A program made the position numbers and the translations under genes. The notes under the pieces were generated by a model. That model did no database searches. It saw only the letters and a program-made list of their open reading frames with translations, and was not told where the DNA came from. A DNA stretch of 20,074 nucleotides from Acidobacteriota bacterium (GTDB lineage: Bacteria > Acidobacteriota > Polarisedimenticolia > QHYA01): the NCBI GenBank assembly GCA_003223995.1, contig QHYA01000039.1:1-20074 (forward strand). The letters run 5' to 3'. Each line of letters starts with the position of its first letter. Positions within the stretch are counted from its first letter, which is position 1. Of the stretch, positions 7,161-14,491 are shown piece after piece.

Positions 7161-7229
7161 TGATCGATGGATCATAGCACCGGCGATTCGAGCGGAGCCA
7201 TATCGACCCCGGTCGTGCAATGGGCGACA

Positions 7230-7270
7230 ATGAAAATCCACCATTACATGACAGATTTTCATGGTAGAAT
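7230..7270 (+). promoter_or_regulatory. Palindrome overlapping a probable promoter of the DUF4143 ATPase
   Basis: ATGAAAATC (7230-7238) and GATTTTCAT (7254-7262) form a perfect 9-bp inverted repeat around a 15-nt spacer, in an A/T-rich patch unlike the surrounding GC-rich DNA. TAGAAT (7265-7270), a good -10 element, begins 3 nt after the right arm. The -35 is poor. An initiation point 7-8 nt after the -10 would coincide with the ATG at 7278, so the transcript may be leaderless. A repressor bound here would block the promoter. Confidence 0.5.
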
Positions 7271-7277
7271 CCGCTCG

Positions 7278-8435
7278 ATGATCAGACGGACCTGGGAGTT
7301 GAGACACCTCGAAGAATTGCTCGCCGGCAGTCCCATCGTTGCGATCCTCGGGGCCCGCCAGGTAGGGAAGACGACGCTCGCGAAGCAGTTCAGCGCCCTC
7401 TGGAAGGGCCCCGTCGTCCATTTCGATCTCGAGCTGCCCCGGGACATGGCTCGGCTCGGCGAGGCAACGCTCACGCTGGAGAAGCTCAGAGGTCTCGTCG
7501 TTCTCGACGAGATCCAGCGTCTCCCATCGCTCTTTCCGATTCTACGCGTCCTCGCGGACCGCCCGCGCCGCCCCGCACGGTTTCTGCTCCTGGGCAGCGC
7601 ATCGCCTGGTCTGATCCGTGGGGCTTCGGAGTCGCTGGCCGGCCGGGTGGCGTTCATGGAGCTGGGAGGCCTGTCGGTCGACGATGTCGGTGCCGGCCGG
7701 CTCGACCAGCTCTGGCTGCGGGGCGGCTTCCCGCGCTCTTTTCTGGCGAGGACGGCGAGCGCGAGCGCCGCATGGCGCCGGGACTTCATCAGGACCTTTC
7801 TGGAGAGGGACATCCCCCAACTCGGGATCGGTGTCGCCGCGGCGACGCTCCACCGCTTCTGGACCATGATCGCGCACGACCACGCACAACTCTGGAACGG
7901 GGCGGAGCTGGCGCGGTCGCTCGGGGTCGCCGAGAGCACGGTCCGGCGCTACCTCGACCTGTTGACGGCCACGTACGTGCTGCGGTCGCTGCGCCCATGG
8001 CACGAGAACCTGGCGAAACGGCAAGTCAAGGCTCCGAAAGTCTACTTGGCCGACACGGGATTACTGCACACGCTGCTCGAGATCGAGTCGATTTCCGACC
8101 TCGAGGGTCATCCTAAGTGCGGCGCCTCCTGGGAGGGTTTTGCCTTGGCTGCCGTCGTCCGCCAACTTCGTGCGCGCTGGGAGGAATGCTACTTCTGGCG
8201 CACTCACACGGGGGCGGAGATCGATCTCCTCGTCGTACGCGGACGCAAGCGGCTGGGCTTCGAGTTCAAGCGGACCGACGCCCCGGCAATGAGCCGCTCG
8301 ATGCATATTGCGCTCGAAGACCTCCGGCTTAGCCGACTGAGTGTCATTCACGCCGGCGACCACACCTTCCCGCTAGGATCCCTGGTGCGAGCCATCCCTC
8401 TGGCGCGAGTTTTCGACGAGATCGAGCCAGCCTAA
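7278..8435 (+). CDS. AAA ATPase with C-terminal DUF4143 domain
   Basis: The 385-residue protein has an N-terminal P-loop ATPase: Walker A GARQVGKTT (25-33, K31), Walker B LVVLDEIQ (73-80) and sensor-like LLLGSAS (104-110). A winged-helix segment follows (about 207-240, AELARSLGVAESTVRRYLD). A DUF4143 tail ends in a PD-(D/E)XK-like arrangement, EIDLLV (D316) and GFEFKRT (E329, K331). These proteins are common, patchily distributed and of unknown cellular role; the nuclease-like fold suggests nucleic-acid binding or cleavage. The ATG at 7278 was preferred over 7167 because the protein family begins with the MIRR... segment and the upstream residues coincide with the palindromic control region. 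No ribosome binding site precedes it. It is divergent from mobA and probably an acquired gene. Confidence 0.9.
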   Translation: MIRRTWELRHLEELLAGSPIVAILGARQVGKTTLAKQFSALWKGPVVHFDLELPRDMARLGEATLTLEKLRGLVVLDEIQRLPSLFPILRVLADRPRRPARFLLLGSASPGLIRGASESLAGRVAFMELGGLSVDDVGAGRLDQLWLRGGFPRSFLARTASASAAWRRDFIRTFLERDIPQLGIGVAAATLHRFWTMIAHDHAQLWNGAELARSLGVAESTVRRYLDLLTATYVLRSLRPWHENLAKRQVKAPKVYLADTGLLHTLLEIESISDLEGHPKCGASWEGFALAAVVRQLRARWEECYFWRTHTGAEIDLLVVRGRKRLGFEFKRTDAPAMSRSMHIALEDLRLSRLSVIHAGDHTFPLGSLVRAIPLARVFDEIEPA

Positions 8436-8521
8436 GCTCCTACCCCTTTCCGTCTGCGCGGATCCTCCGGAACGACACAATGGAAACAAGCTGGTCGTGA
8501 AATTGAGCCGGGAACCGCGCT

Positions 8522-8550
8522 TTGACAGCAAGAAGGGTGGAAGGCATCAT
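8522..8550 (+). promoter_or_regulatory. Possible promoter of the TIGR04282-type gene
   Basis: A perfect TTGACA (8522-8527) is followed after 17 nt by CATCAT (8545-8550), a weak -10 that keeps the A at position 2 and T at position 6. The expected start of transcription coincides with the ATG at 8557. The purine stretch GGTGGAAGG lies 13 nt or more before the ATG, rather far for a ribosome binding site. A leaderless message or a chance match are both possible. Confidence 0.35.
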
Positions 8551-8556
8551 CCGCCG

Positions 8557-9252
8557 ATGGACTCTATTCTCATTCTGTTCGCCCGCGTCCCCGAGCTGGG
8601 GCGAGTGAAGACCCGACTCGCTCCCGAGCTGGGCGAGCAGGGCGCTCTCGCATTGCACCGCGCGTTCCTGATGGACTCCCTGGAGTTGCTCCACCGCGCC
8701 TCGGCCAAGGGCGTGCAGCGCGCCGTGTGGCTGTCCGAGCCGTGGACTCCCGACGAGGTCTTCGAGCCGCCGTTGAGGGACTGCGCTCGGGGCGTGCAGC
8801 AGGGCGAAGACCTCGGGCAGAGGATGCAGAACTGCCTGACGGAACATCTCGCACTCGGCTTCCGGCGGGTGGTCATCATCGGCGCCGACAGCCCGACTCT
8901 CCCGCTCGAGATCCTAACCAGCGCCTTCGCGGCCCTGCGGGACCGGGACATCGTCCTCGGTCCCTCCCTCGACGGAGGGTACTACCTGATGGGAGCCCGC
9001 ACCGTCGCGCCGGAGATGTTTCGCGGGATCACCTGGGGAGGCCCGACGGTTCTTCGGGACACGCTCCGGATCCTGAAGATACTCGGGATGGCCCCCGTGC
9101 TCCTGCCGCAATGGTACGACGTGGACACCGTCGAGGACCTCCGGCGGCTCGCAGGCGATATCATGCGGCTTCAGGAGGCAGGCGAGCCCGCCCCGCGCGC
9201 CACGCTCAAAGCCCTGGCGGCCTCGCTCGCCGGGCTGGTTCGGGGGGCGTGA
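8557..9252 (+). CDS. TIGR04282 (DUF2064) family glycosyltransferase-like protein
   Basis: The 231-residue protein starts with ILILFARVPELGRVKTRLAP, the characteristic opening of the rSAM/selenodomain-associated transferase 1 family, related to CofC/nucleotidyltransferase folds. GADSPTLPLE (about 104-113) and LGPSLDGGYYLMGAR (about 133-147) are the other conserved blocks. Family members occur near radical-SAM and lipid-linked glycosyltransferase genes; the substrate is unknown. The ATG at 8557 fits the family N-terminus; a GTG at 8497 would add 20 unconserved residues. It lies between the DUF4143 ATPase and rho. The rho promoter just downstream means it need not be cotranscribed with rho. Confidence 0.88.
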   Translation: MDSILILFARVPELGRVKTRLAPELGEQGALALHRAFLMDSLELLHRASAKGVQRAVWLSEPWTPDEVFEPPLRDCARGVQQGEDLGQRMQNCLTEHLALGFRRVVIIGADSPTLPLEILTSAFAALRDRDIVLGPSLDGGYYLMGARTVAPEMFRGITWGGPTVLRDTLRILKILGMAPVLLPQWYDVDTVEDLRRLAGDIMRLQEAGEPAPRATLKALAASLAGLVRGA

Positions 9253-9282
9253 GCCAGAAAGGAGTGAGCGCCCAGGAACAGC

Positions 9283-9310
9283 TTGACAAACTCCCGTTTC
9301 ATCTTACAAT
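9283..9310 (+). promoter_or_regulatory. Sigma-70 promoter of rho-rpoZ
   Basis: Perfect TTGACA (9283-9288) and near-perfect TACAAT (9305-9310) are separated by 16 nt. Transcription would begin near 9317, giving a leader of about 160 nt before the rho ATG at 9479. The leader includes short GTG-initiated frames: one from the GTG at 9329 closes within 13 codons, and one at 9353 is in frame with rho. I see no clear attenuator hairpin with a U-tract. Confidence 0.75.
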
Positions 9311-9478
9311 TCCTTTCCGAGCATTAGTGAGGTCCGCTGTGAGTCCTGGGGGGTGGAGGCGCTGAAGCTTCCCGCCCCACGGAAAGCTCGCGGACAGGCC
9401 CACCCCACTGACTCCGGAAATAAGCCACTGATTCCGAGAAAGCACAGGCATCCGGCGTCACGTTTCGAGGAGGCTCTC

Positions 9479-10939
9479 ATGTCCAGACCCGGTCCTGGTG
9501 AACGGCCCGGCCCCCGCGGCAACGGCCCCCGGGGCGCCCCACGCGAGGTCCGCGAGAAGGAGCGGCCTCCACGCGAGGCAGCCTCCGAGGAGCCGGTCCG
9601 CCAAGGCGGCGGTCCTGCGGCCGGCACGGCCACCGTCAACGGTCCCGCCAGCGACATCGCGGCGGTCCGCAGCCCGGGCGAGCACCTCTCGATCAATGCC
9701 CTGACCCGAATGAACATCTCCGATCTTGCCGATCTGGCAAGGGAGCTGAACATCTCCGGCGCCTCCGCCATGCGTAAGCAGGACCTGATCTTCCAGATCC
9801 TCAAGGCCCAGACGGAGCAGCGGGGCTACGTCTTCGCCGAGGGGGTCCTGGAGGTTCTTCCCGACGGGTACGGCTTCCTGCGCTCTCCGGACTACAACTA
9901 CCTTCCCGGGCCGGACGACCTCTACGGCTCCCCCTCCCAGATCAACCGCTTCGGCCTGTTGACCGGAGACACGGTCTCGGGCCAGGTGCGGCATCCGAAG
10001 GAGGACGAAAAGTACTTCGCGCTGATCAAGGTGGAGGCGATCAACTTCGAGGACCCTGAGAAGTCCCGCGAGCGGATCTTCTTCGACAACCTCACCCCTC
10101 TCTACCCGAACGAGCACATCAGACTGGAGACCAACAGCGACAACCTGTCGGGGCGGGTCATGGACCTGCTCACGCCCATCGGGAAGGGGCAGCGCGGCCT
10201 GATCGTCGCCCCGCCGCGCACCGGCAAGACGATGCTGATCCAGTCGATCGCGAACTCGACCACGGAGAACCATCCTGAGATCGCACTCATCGTGCTGCTG
10301 ATCGACGAGCGGCCCGAGGAGGTCACGGACATGCAGAGGTCGGTCCAGGGGGAGGTCATCGCCTCAACCTTCGACGAGCCGGCCCAACGGCACGTTCAGG
10401 TCGCAGAGATGGTGATAGACAAGGCCAAGCGGCTCGTCGAGTACAAGAAGGATGTGGTGATCCTGCTGGATTCCATCACGCGCCTGGCTCGCGCCTACAA
10501 CACCGTGGCGCCTCCATCGGGCAAGGTCCTCTCCGGGGGCATCGACGCCAACGCGCTGCAGCGGCCGAAGCGCTTCTTCGGCGCGGCCCGCAATATCGAG
10601 GAGGGAGGCTCGCTGACGATCATCGCCACGGCGCTGATCGACACCGGATCGCGGATGGACGACGTGATCTTCGAGGAGTTCAAGGGAACGGGCAACATGG
10701 AGCTGCACCTCGACCGGAAGCTCGTGGACCGGCGGGTCTATCCCGCGATCGACCTCACCCGCTCCGGGACGCGGAAGGAGGAGCTGCTTCTGTCGAAGGA
10801 CATCCTCAACCGTGTCTGGGTGCTGAGAAAGGTGCTCAACCAGATGTCCGATGTCGAGGCGATGGAGTTGCTGCTGGACCGGATGTCCAAGAGCAAGAAC
10901 AACGGACAGTTTCTCAAGTCGATGTCGGATTCCGCATAG
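9479..10939 (+). CDS. rho: Transcription termination factor Rho
   Basis: The 486-residue protein is a complete Rho, the hexameric RNA-dependent ATPase that ends transcription. A Gly/Pro/Arg-rich disordered leader (1-69) precedes the SAP-like Rho_N domain (about 70-111) and the cold-shock-like RNA-binding domain (about 116-190, with DGYGFLRSPDYNY). The ATPase core has Walker A APPRTGKT (244-251), Walker B VVILLDSITR (326-335), the Q-loop VLSGGIDANALQ (350-361) and the DLTRSGTRKEELL segment near the C-terminus. The ATG at 9479 has GAGGAGG 6 nt upstream, which decides it over a GTG at 9353 that would add 42 residues. rpoZ follows after 15 nt, so both are driven by the promoter at 9283-9310. The N-terminal extension is longer than in E. 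coli Rho (419 residues). Confidence 0.97.
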   Translation: MSRPGPGERPGPRGNGPRGAPREVREKERPPREAASEEPVRQGGGPAAGTATVNGPASDIAAVRSPGEHLSINALTRMNISDLADLARELNISGASAMRKQDLIFQILKAQTEQRGYVFAEGVLEVLPDGYGFLRSPDYNYLPGPDDLYGSPSQINRFGLLTGDTVSGQVRHPKEDEKYFALIKVEAINFEDPEKSRERIFFDNLTPLYPNEHIRLETNSDNLSGRVMDLLTPIGKGQRGLIVAPPRTGKTMLIQSIANSTTENHPEIALIVLLIDERPEEVTDMQRSVQGEVIASTFDEPAQRHVQVAEMVIDKAKRLVEYKKDVVILLDSITRLARAYNTVAPPSGKVLSGGIDANALQRPKRFFGAARNIEEGGSLTIIATALIDTGSRMDDVIFEEFKGTGNMELHLDRKLVDRRVYPAIDLTRSGTRKEELLLSKDILNRVWVLRKVLNQMSDVEAMELLLDRMSKSKNNGQFLKSMSDSA

Positions 10940-10954
10940 GGCGAAGGAGGCTCG

Positions 10955-11257
10955 ATGAGCGCACCAGTCGATGATTGCCTGAGGCAGGTCGGCAACCGGT
11001 TCATGCTGGCGACGATTGTCTCGCGCCGGTGGGAACAGCTCATGACCGGCGGCCGTCCGATGGTCCCCACCCGCGACCCGCGATCGATGCTGACCGCCTT
11101 CCGCGAGGTGCAGGAGACGAAGGTCAAGCTCAACGAGGAGACGCTCCAGATCGAGCGGCATGGCGAGCCGGTCGAGCCGTTGGCTCCGCTCGAAGGGACC
11201 GAGGAACCCTTGGAGGCCGCCGCCGAGGAGCCGGGCAAAGAGAAAGAGGAAGAGTAG
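10955..11257 (+). CDS. rpoZ: DNA-directed RNA polymerase omega subunit
   Basis: The 100-residue protein has the omega core: DDCLRQVGNRFMLATIVSRR (6-25), in the position of the family's NRFxLVxxAxxRA helix, then P-TRDPRSMLTAFREV (about 38-52), equivalent to the KPxxxALxEI segment. Omega wraps the beta-prime C-terminus and assists RNA polymerase assembly; in E. coli it also forms part of a ppGpp site. The tail after residue 70 is Glu/Pro-rich (EEPLEAAAEEPGKEKEEE) and probably disordered. AAGGAGG lies 5 nt before the ATG. It follows rho by 15 nt and converges on recG, the stops being 9 nt apart. The divergence of the core from E. coli omega leaves slight doubt. Confidence 0.85.
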   Translation: MSAPVDDCLRQVGNRFMLATIVSRRWEQLMTGGRPMVPTRDPRSMLTAFREVQETKVKLNEETLQIERHGEPVEPLAPLEGTEEPLEAAAEEPGKEKEEE

Positions 11258-11266
11258 AGGACCCCC

Positions 11267-13414
11267 TCAGCCAGCCTGCAAGAGGTTGAAGCGTCCCTGC
11301 CAGCGGCGCTCGAGCCGCTGCGCCAGCGCCCGCGACAGCTTCGCTTCCCCGCCCGCCAGCCGCTCGACAAACGCCGACGCTTCGCGCCGCGCGAGGGTCA
11401 TGAGCGAGGCGTCCCGGATCAGATTCCCGGCGCGAAGGGCCGGCAGGCCGTGCTGGCGCGTACCGAGGATGTCGCCCGGCCCCCGAAACTCGAGGTCCTT
11501 CTGCGCGATCCGAAACCCGTCCGACTCGTTCGCCAGCACTTCCACCCGGCGCCGCGCCTCCTCCGACAGCTTCTCCGGGAGCATCAGGATGCAGTAGGCC
11601 TTCTCACTGCCCCGGCCGACGCGACCCCGCAACTGGTGCAGTTGCGACAGGCCGAACCGCTCGGGGTGCTCCACGACGAGCACGGTTGCGTTCGGCACGT
11701 CGATGCCCACCTCGACGACCGTCGTCGCCACGAGGACCTGGATCTCCCCTCTCGCGAAGGCTGCCATCGTCTCGTCCCTCTGCGGGCGGTTCATCCGCCC
11801 ATGCATACAGGCCACGCGCAAGTCGGCGAACGGGCCGCGCTGGAGCCTCTCGGCCATCTCGACGGCCGCCTTCAGCTCGGACTGCTCCTTCTCCTCTACC
11901 AGAGGATAGATGATGAAGGCTTGCCGCCCGCGCGCCAGCTCCCGGCGGATGCCTTCGTAAACCCGATCCCGGTGCTCCTCCGCCCGCAGCAAGGTCTTGA
12001 TCGTCTGGCGGCCCGGAGGCATCTCGTCCAGCAGCGAGTGCTCCAGGTCTCCGTAGACCGTCAGTGACAGCGACCGTGGGATCGGTGTGGCCGTCATGAC
12101 CAGGATGTCGGGGCGGTATCCCTTCTCGCGCAGCGCCGCCCGCTGCACGACACCGAAACGGTGCTGCTCGTCCACGACGACAAGGCCGAGACGGGCGAAC
12201 CGGACCGAGCTGCCGATGAGGGCCTGAGTGCCGATCAGGATCGAGGTCTCGCCGCTTTCGACCCGCTCGAGCAGCTTCCTCCGCCCGGCTCCCCGAACAG
12301 AGCTGGTCAGCAGGTCCAGCGTGTACGCCCCCGTGCGGAGAAGGGCCTCGAGCTTCCTGTGGTGCTGCTCCGCCAGGATCTCGGTCGGCGCCATGAGGGC
12401 TCCCTGGAGGCCGTTCTCGGCGGCGATAGCGAGGGTCAGAGCGGCGATGACGGTCTTTCCGGAGCCGACGTCTCCCTGAAGCAGGCGGTTCATGGGGGCA
12501 GGCCCCTCCATGTCCTCCTGGATCTCTCGCAGCACCCGCTTCTGCGCGCGCGTGAGGGGGAATGGCAGGAGGGCCGCGAGCTTCCGTCGCGTTTCCTCGG
12601 TGAAGCGGTAGCGAAAACCCCGCTCCTCCAGCCGCCGCTGGCGCCGCCGCAAGGCCAGGCCGACCTGCAGGAGGAAGAACTCCTCGAAGATCAGCCGCCT
12701 GTGGTAGGGGCTCGCACCCTCCGACAGCTCCTCCATCGAGGTGTCGGCGGAGGGATCGGACGGCGGGAAATGGACGCTCCTGAGAGCCAGCCCCCGCCAT
12801 GTCAGCGAGAGCTTTCTCCGGATCTCGGAGGGAAGGAAGTCCTCGATCCCGTCTCCCAGGGCCGACAGCGCCTGGTGGATCAGCCGCCGCAGGGCCCGGC
12901 CTCCGAGGCCGGACGCGGAACGGTAGACGGGCACTATGCGGCCGGTGTGGATCGTCTCCTCCGGCTCCTCCTCCTCGCCGAGCAGCTCGAACTCGGGGTT
13001 CTGAAGAACGAGGGCGTTCATCCCCTCCCGCGCGAGGCGGGGCTCCCCGTAGAAGAAGCCTTCCCGTCCGGAGACGAGCACCTTGTCCAGATACGGCTGG
13101 TTGTACCAGACGCTGCGGATGGCCCCGGAGCCGTCGTCGAGGATCGCCTCGAAGATCGTGAACCCGCGCCGGCGCGTGCGGATCAGTCGCGGCGACAGCA
13201 GCCGGGCGCGGATCGTCGCGGGCAGCCCGGGGGCCAGCTCGAAGATCCGGCTGCAGCGGGTGCGATCCTCGTAGCGGAAGGGCAGGTGGAACAGCAGATC
13301 TTCCACCGTCTCCAGACCCGCTTCCCTCAGCCGTTCCGCCCGCCGGGGGCCGACCCCGGGCAGCCCCTGCAGGGGCGAGTCGAGTTCCAGCGCCGGGGCG
13401 AGGGTGGTGGTCAT
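11267..13414 (-). CDS. recG: ATP-dependent DNA helicase RecG
   Basis: RecG remodels stalled replication forks and branch-migrates Holliday junctions. The 715-residue protein has an N-terminal helix-hairpin-helix-like GLPGVGPRRAERL (17-29), the OB-fold wedge domain (about 60-155, starting after FHLPFRYEDRT), Walker A GDVGSGKT (314-321), Walker B DEQHRFG (415-421), motif III TATPIPRS (441-448), and motif VI QLRGRVGRG (594-602), followed by the TRG-region residues. The start at 13414 fits the family; extending to 13777 adds 121 residues that merely read across the upstream permease gene. AAGGTAG lies about 10 nt before the ATG. The permease stop is 8 nt upstream, so the two genes form an operon. 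Confidence 0.96.
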   Translation of the reverse strand: MTTTLAPALELDSPLQGLPGVGPRRAERLREAGLETVEDLLFHLPFRYEDRTRCSRIFELAPGLPATIRARLLSPRLIRTRRRGFTIFEAILDDGSGAIRSVWYNQPYLDKVLVSGREGFFYGEPRLAREGMNALVLQNPEFELLGEEEEPEETIHTGRIVPVYRSASGLGGRALRRLIHQALSALGDGIEDFLPSEIRRKLSLTWRGLALRSVHFPPSDPSADTSMEELSEGASPYHRRLIFEEFFLLQVGLALRRRQRRLEERGFRYRFTEETRRKLAALLPFPLTRAQKRVLREIQEDMEGPAPMNRLLQGDVGSGKTVIAALTLAIAAENGLQGALMAPTEILAEQHHRKLEALLRTGAYTLDLLTSSVRGAGRRKLLERVESGETSILIGTQALIGSSVRFARLGLVVVDEQHRFGVVQRAALREKGYRPDILVMTATPIPRSLSLTVYGDLEHSLLDEMPPGRQTIKTLLRAEEHRDRVYEGIRRELARGRQAFIIYPLVEEKEQSELKAAVEMAERLQRGPFADLRVACMHGRMNRPQRDETMAAFARGEIQVLVATTVVEVGIDVPNATVLVVEHPERFGLSQLHQLRGRVGRGSEKAYCILMLPEKLSEEARRRVEVLANESDGFRIAQKDLEFRGPGDILGTRQHGLPALRAGNLIRDASLMTLARREASAFVERLAGGEAKLSRALAQRLERRWQGRFNLLQAG

Positions 13415-13422
13415 GGCCGATT

Positions 13423-14385
13423 CTACCTTGGCGATGATCGGCCCGGATCGAAGCCAAGGCAGATGCCCGCCAGCACGAGGGCGCCTCCGGCGAACAGGTG
13501 CAGCCCGGGCCTCTCGCCGAACAGCAGGGCCGCGTAGAGGCTGGCCAGGAGAGGTTCTCCGAGCACGGCCATGTTCACGACATACGCCGGCAGCCTGCGG
13601 ACGGCTGCGTTGAGCAGCCCGTGGCCGATGAGGTTCGGACCCGCGGCCAGGGCGAGCAGTCTCGCCCAGGTCGCGCCCGGATAACCGTGAAGACGTTGGC
13701 CGGAGATCAGGGCGGCTATTCCCAATCCGAGGGCCGCGGTGGCATTGACGACTGTCAGATAGCCTGGCAGGGGCCACCCGTGGCGCAACCGCCGTCCCAC
13801 GATCAGGTAGGCGGAGGCGAAGGCGGCTCCGGCAAGGGCGAGCAGGTCGCCGGTCAGGGCGGCGCCGCTGAGGGCGAAATCCCCCGCCCCGATGCCGGCA
13901 GCGCCGGCGAAAGCGAGGAGGATCCCTGCCGTGGCGCGGCGGGAAGGCTTCTCGCCCAGCACCAGGGGCGAGAGGCCCAGGGTGAAAAGAGGCTGCGCGG
14001 CGACGAGGACAACCGAGGAGGCGACGGTTGTCAGAAACAGCGAGCTGATCCAGCAGGCGAAGTGCAGGGCGAGAAAGGCGCCTGCCCCGGCGGCGCCCGC
14101 GACCGCCTGAAGCCTGCCGGGAGCTGGGGCGCCGGGCGAGCCATCATCTTCGGGACCATGGCGCTGCGCGGGATCGATGCGCTGCAAGGGATCGATGCGC
14201 CGTGCACGAAGGGGGGTCAGGGCCCATGGGGCCATGAGCGCTGCGGAGATCGCCAGCCGCCAGAAGGAGATCGCGAGAGGAGCTGCCCCCTGGCAGCTTC
14301 TCGTCAGGATCGCCGCCCAGGAAACTGCGAGGACGGCGACCAGCAGTGTCAAGCCTCCACCCAGCTCGGGAGGCCTCGCGCGCAT
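13423..14385 (-). CDS. EamA/DMT-family permease
   Basis: The roughly 320-residue protein is almost entirely hydrophobic, with about ten membrane helices in two EamA repeats. The first repeat opens with VLAVSWAAILTRSC and has LAISFWRLAIS. The second has GDLLALAGAAFASAYLIVGRRLR and ends with the GEPLLASLYAALLFGERPGLH segment typical of the family. Transporters of this superfamily export or import small metabolites; the substrate cannot be read. The ATG at 14385 is used; an ATG at 14418 adds 11 residues. A tandem 18-bp duplication in the first long cytoplasmic loop encodes RRIDPLQRIDP. The gene precedes recG by 8 nt. Confidence 0.88.
   Translation of the reverse strand: MRARPPELGGGLTLLVAVLAVSWAAILTRSCQGAAPLAISFWRLAISAALMAPWALTPLRARRIDPLQRIDPAQRHGPEDDGSPGAPAPGRLQAVAGAAGAGAFLALHFACWISSLFLTTVASSVVLVAAQPLFTLGLSPLVLGEKPSRRATAGILLAFAGAAGIGAGDFALSGAALTGDLLALAGAAFASAYLIVGRRLRHGWPLPGYLTVVNATAALGLGIAALISGQRLHGYPGATWARLLALAAGPNLIGHGLLNAAVRRLPAYVVNMAVLGEPLLASLYAALLFGERPGLHLFAGGALVLAGICLGFDPGRSSPR
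14161..14196. repeat. Tandem 18-bp duplication inside the EamA permease gene
   Basis: Two 18-bp units (14161-14178 and 14179-14196) match at 16 positions; each ends GGGATCGAT. In the permease frame (minus strand) they encode a repeated RIDP(L/A)Q motif in a polar loop, so length change here is tolerated without a frameshift. Confidence 0.8.
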
Positions 14386-14491
14386 GCTAGACTTGCCTTC
14401 TTCTCCGGACAGGATCATCCCTGAACAGGTTGCGGATAGGGAATGGACATCTTAAGAGAGTGCTCGGGCGAAGGAGACAGCGCTCAGGAAC

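Noticed and set aside
11604..13457. 617-codon minus-strand and 458-codon plus-strand ORFs within recG
   Set aside because: Both are out-of-frame or antisense to a complete RecG and lack any conserved motif.
13415..13777. 121-residue N-terminal extension of RecG
   Set aside because: It overlaps the EamA permease gene out of frame, and RecG homology starts at the ATG at 13414.
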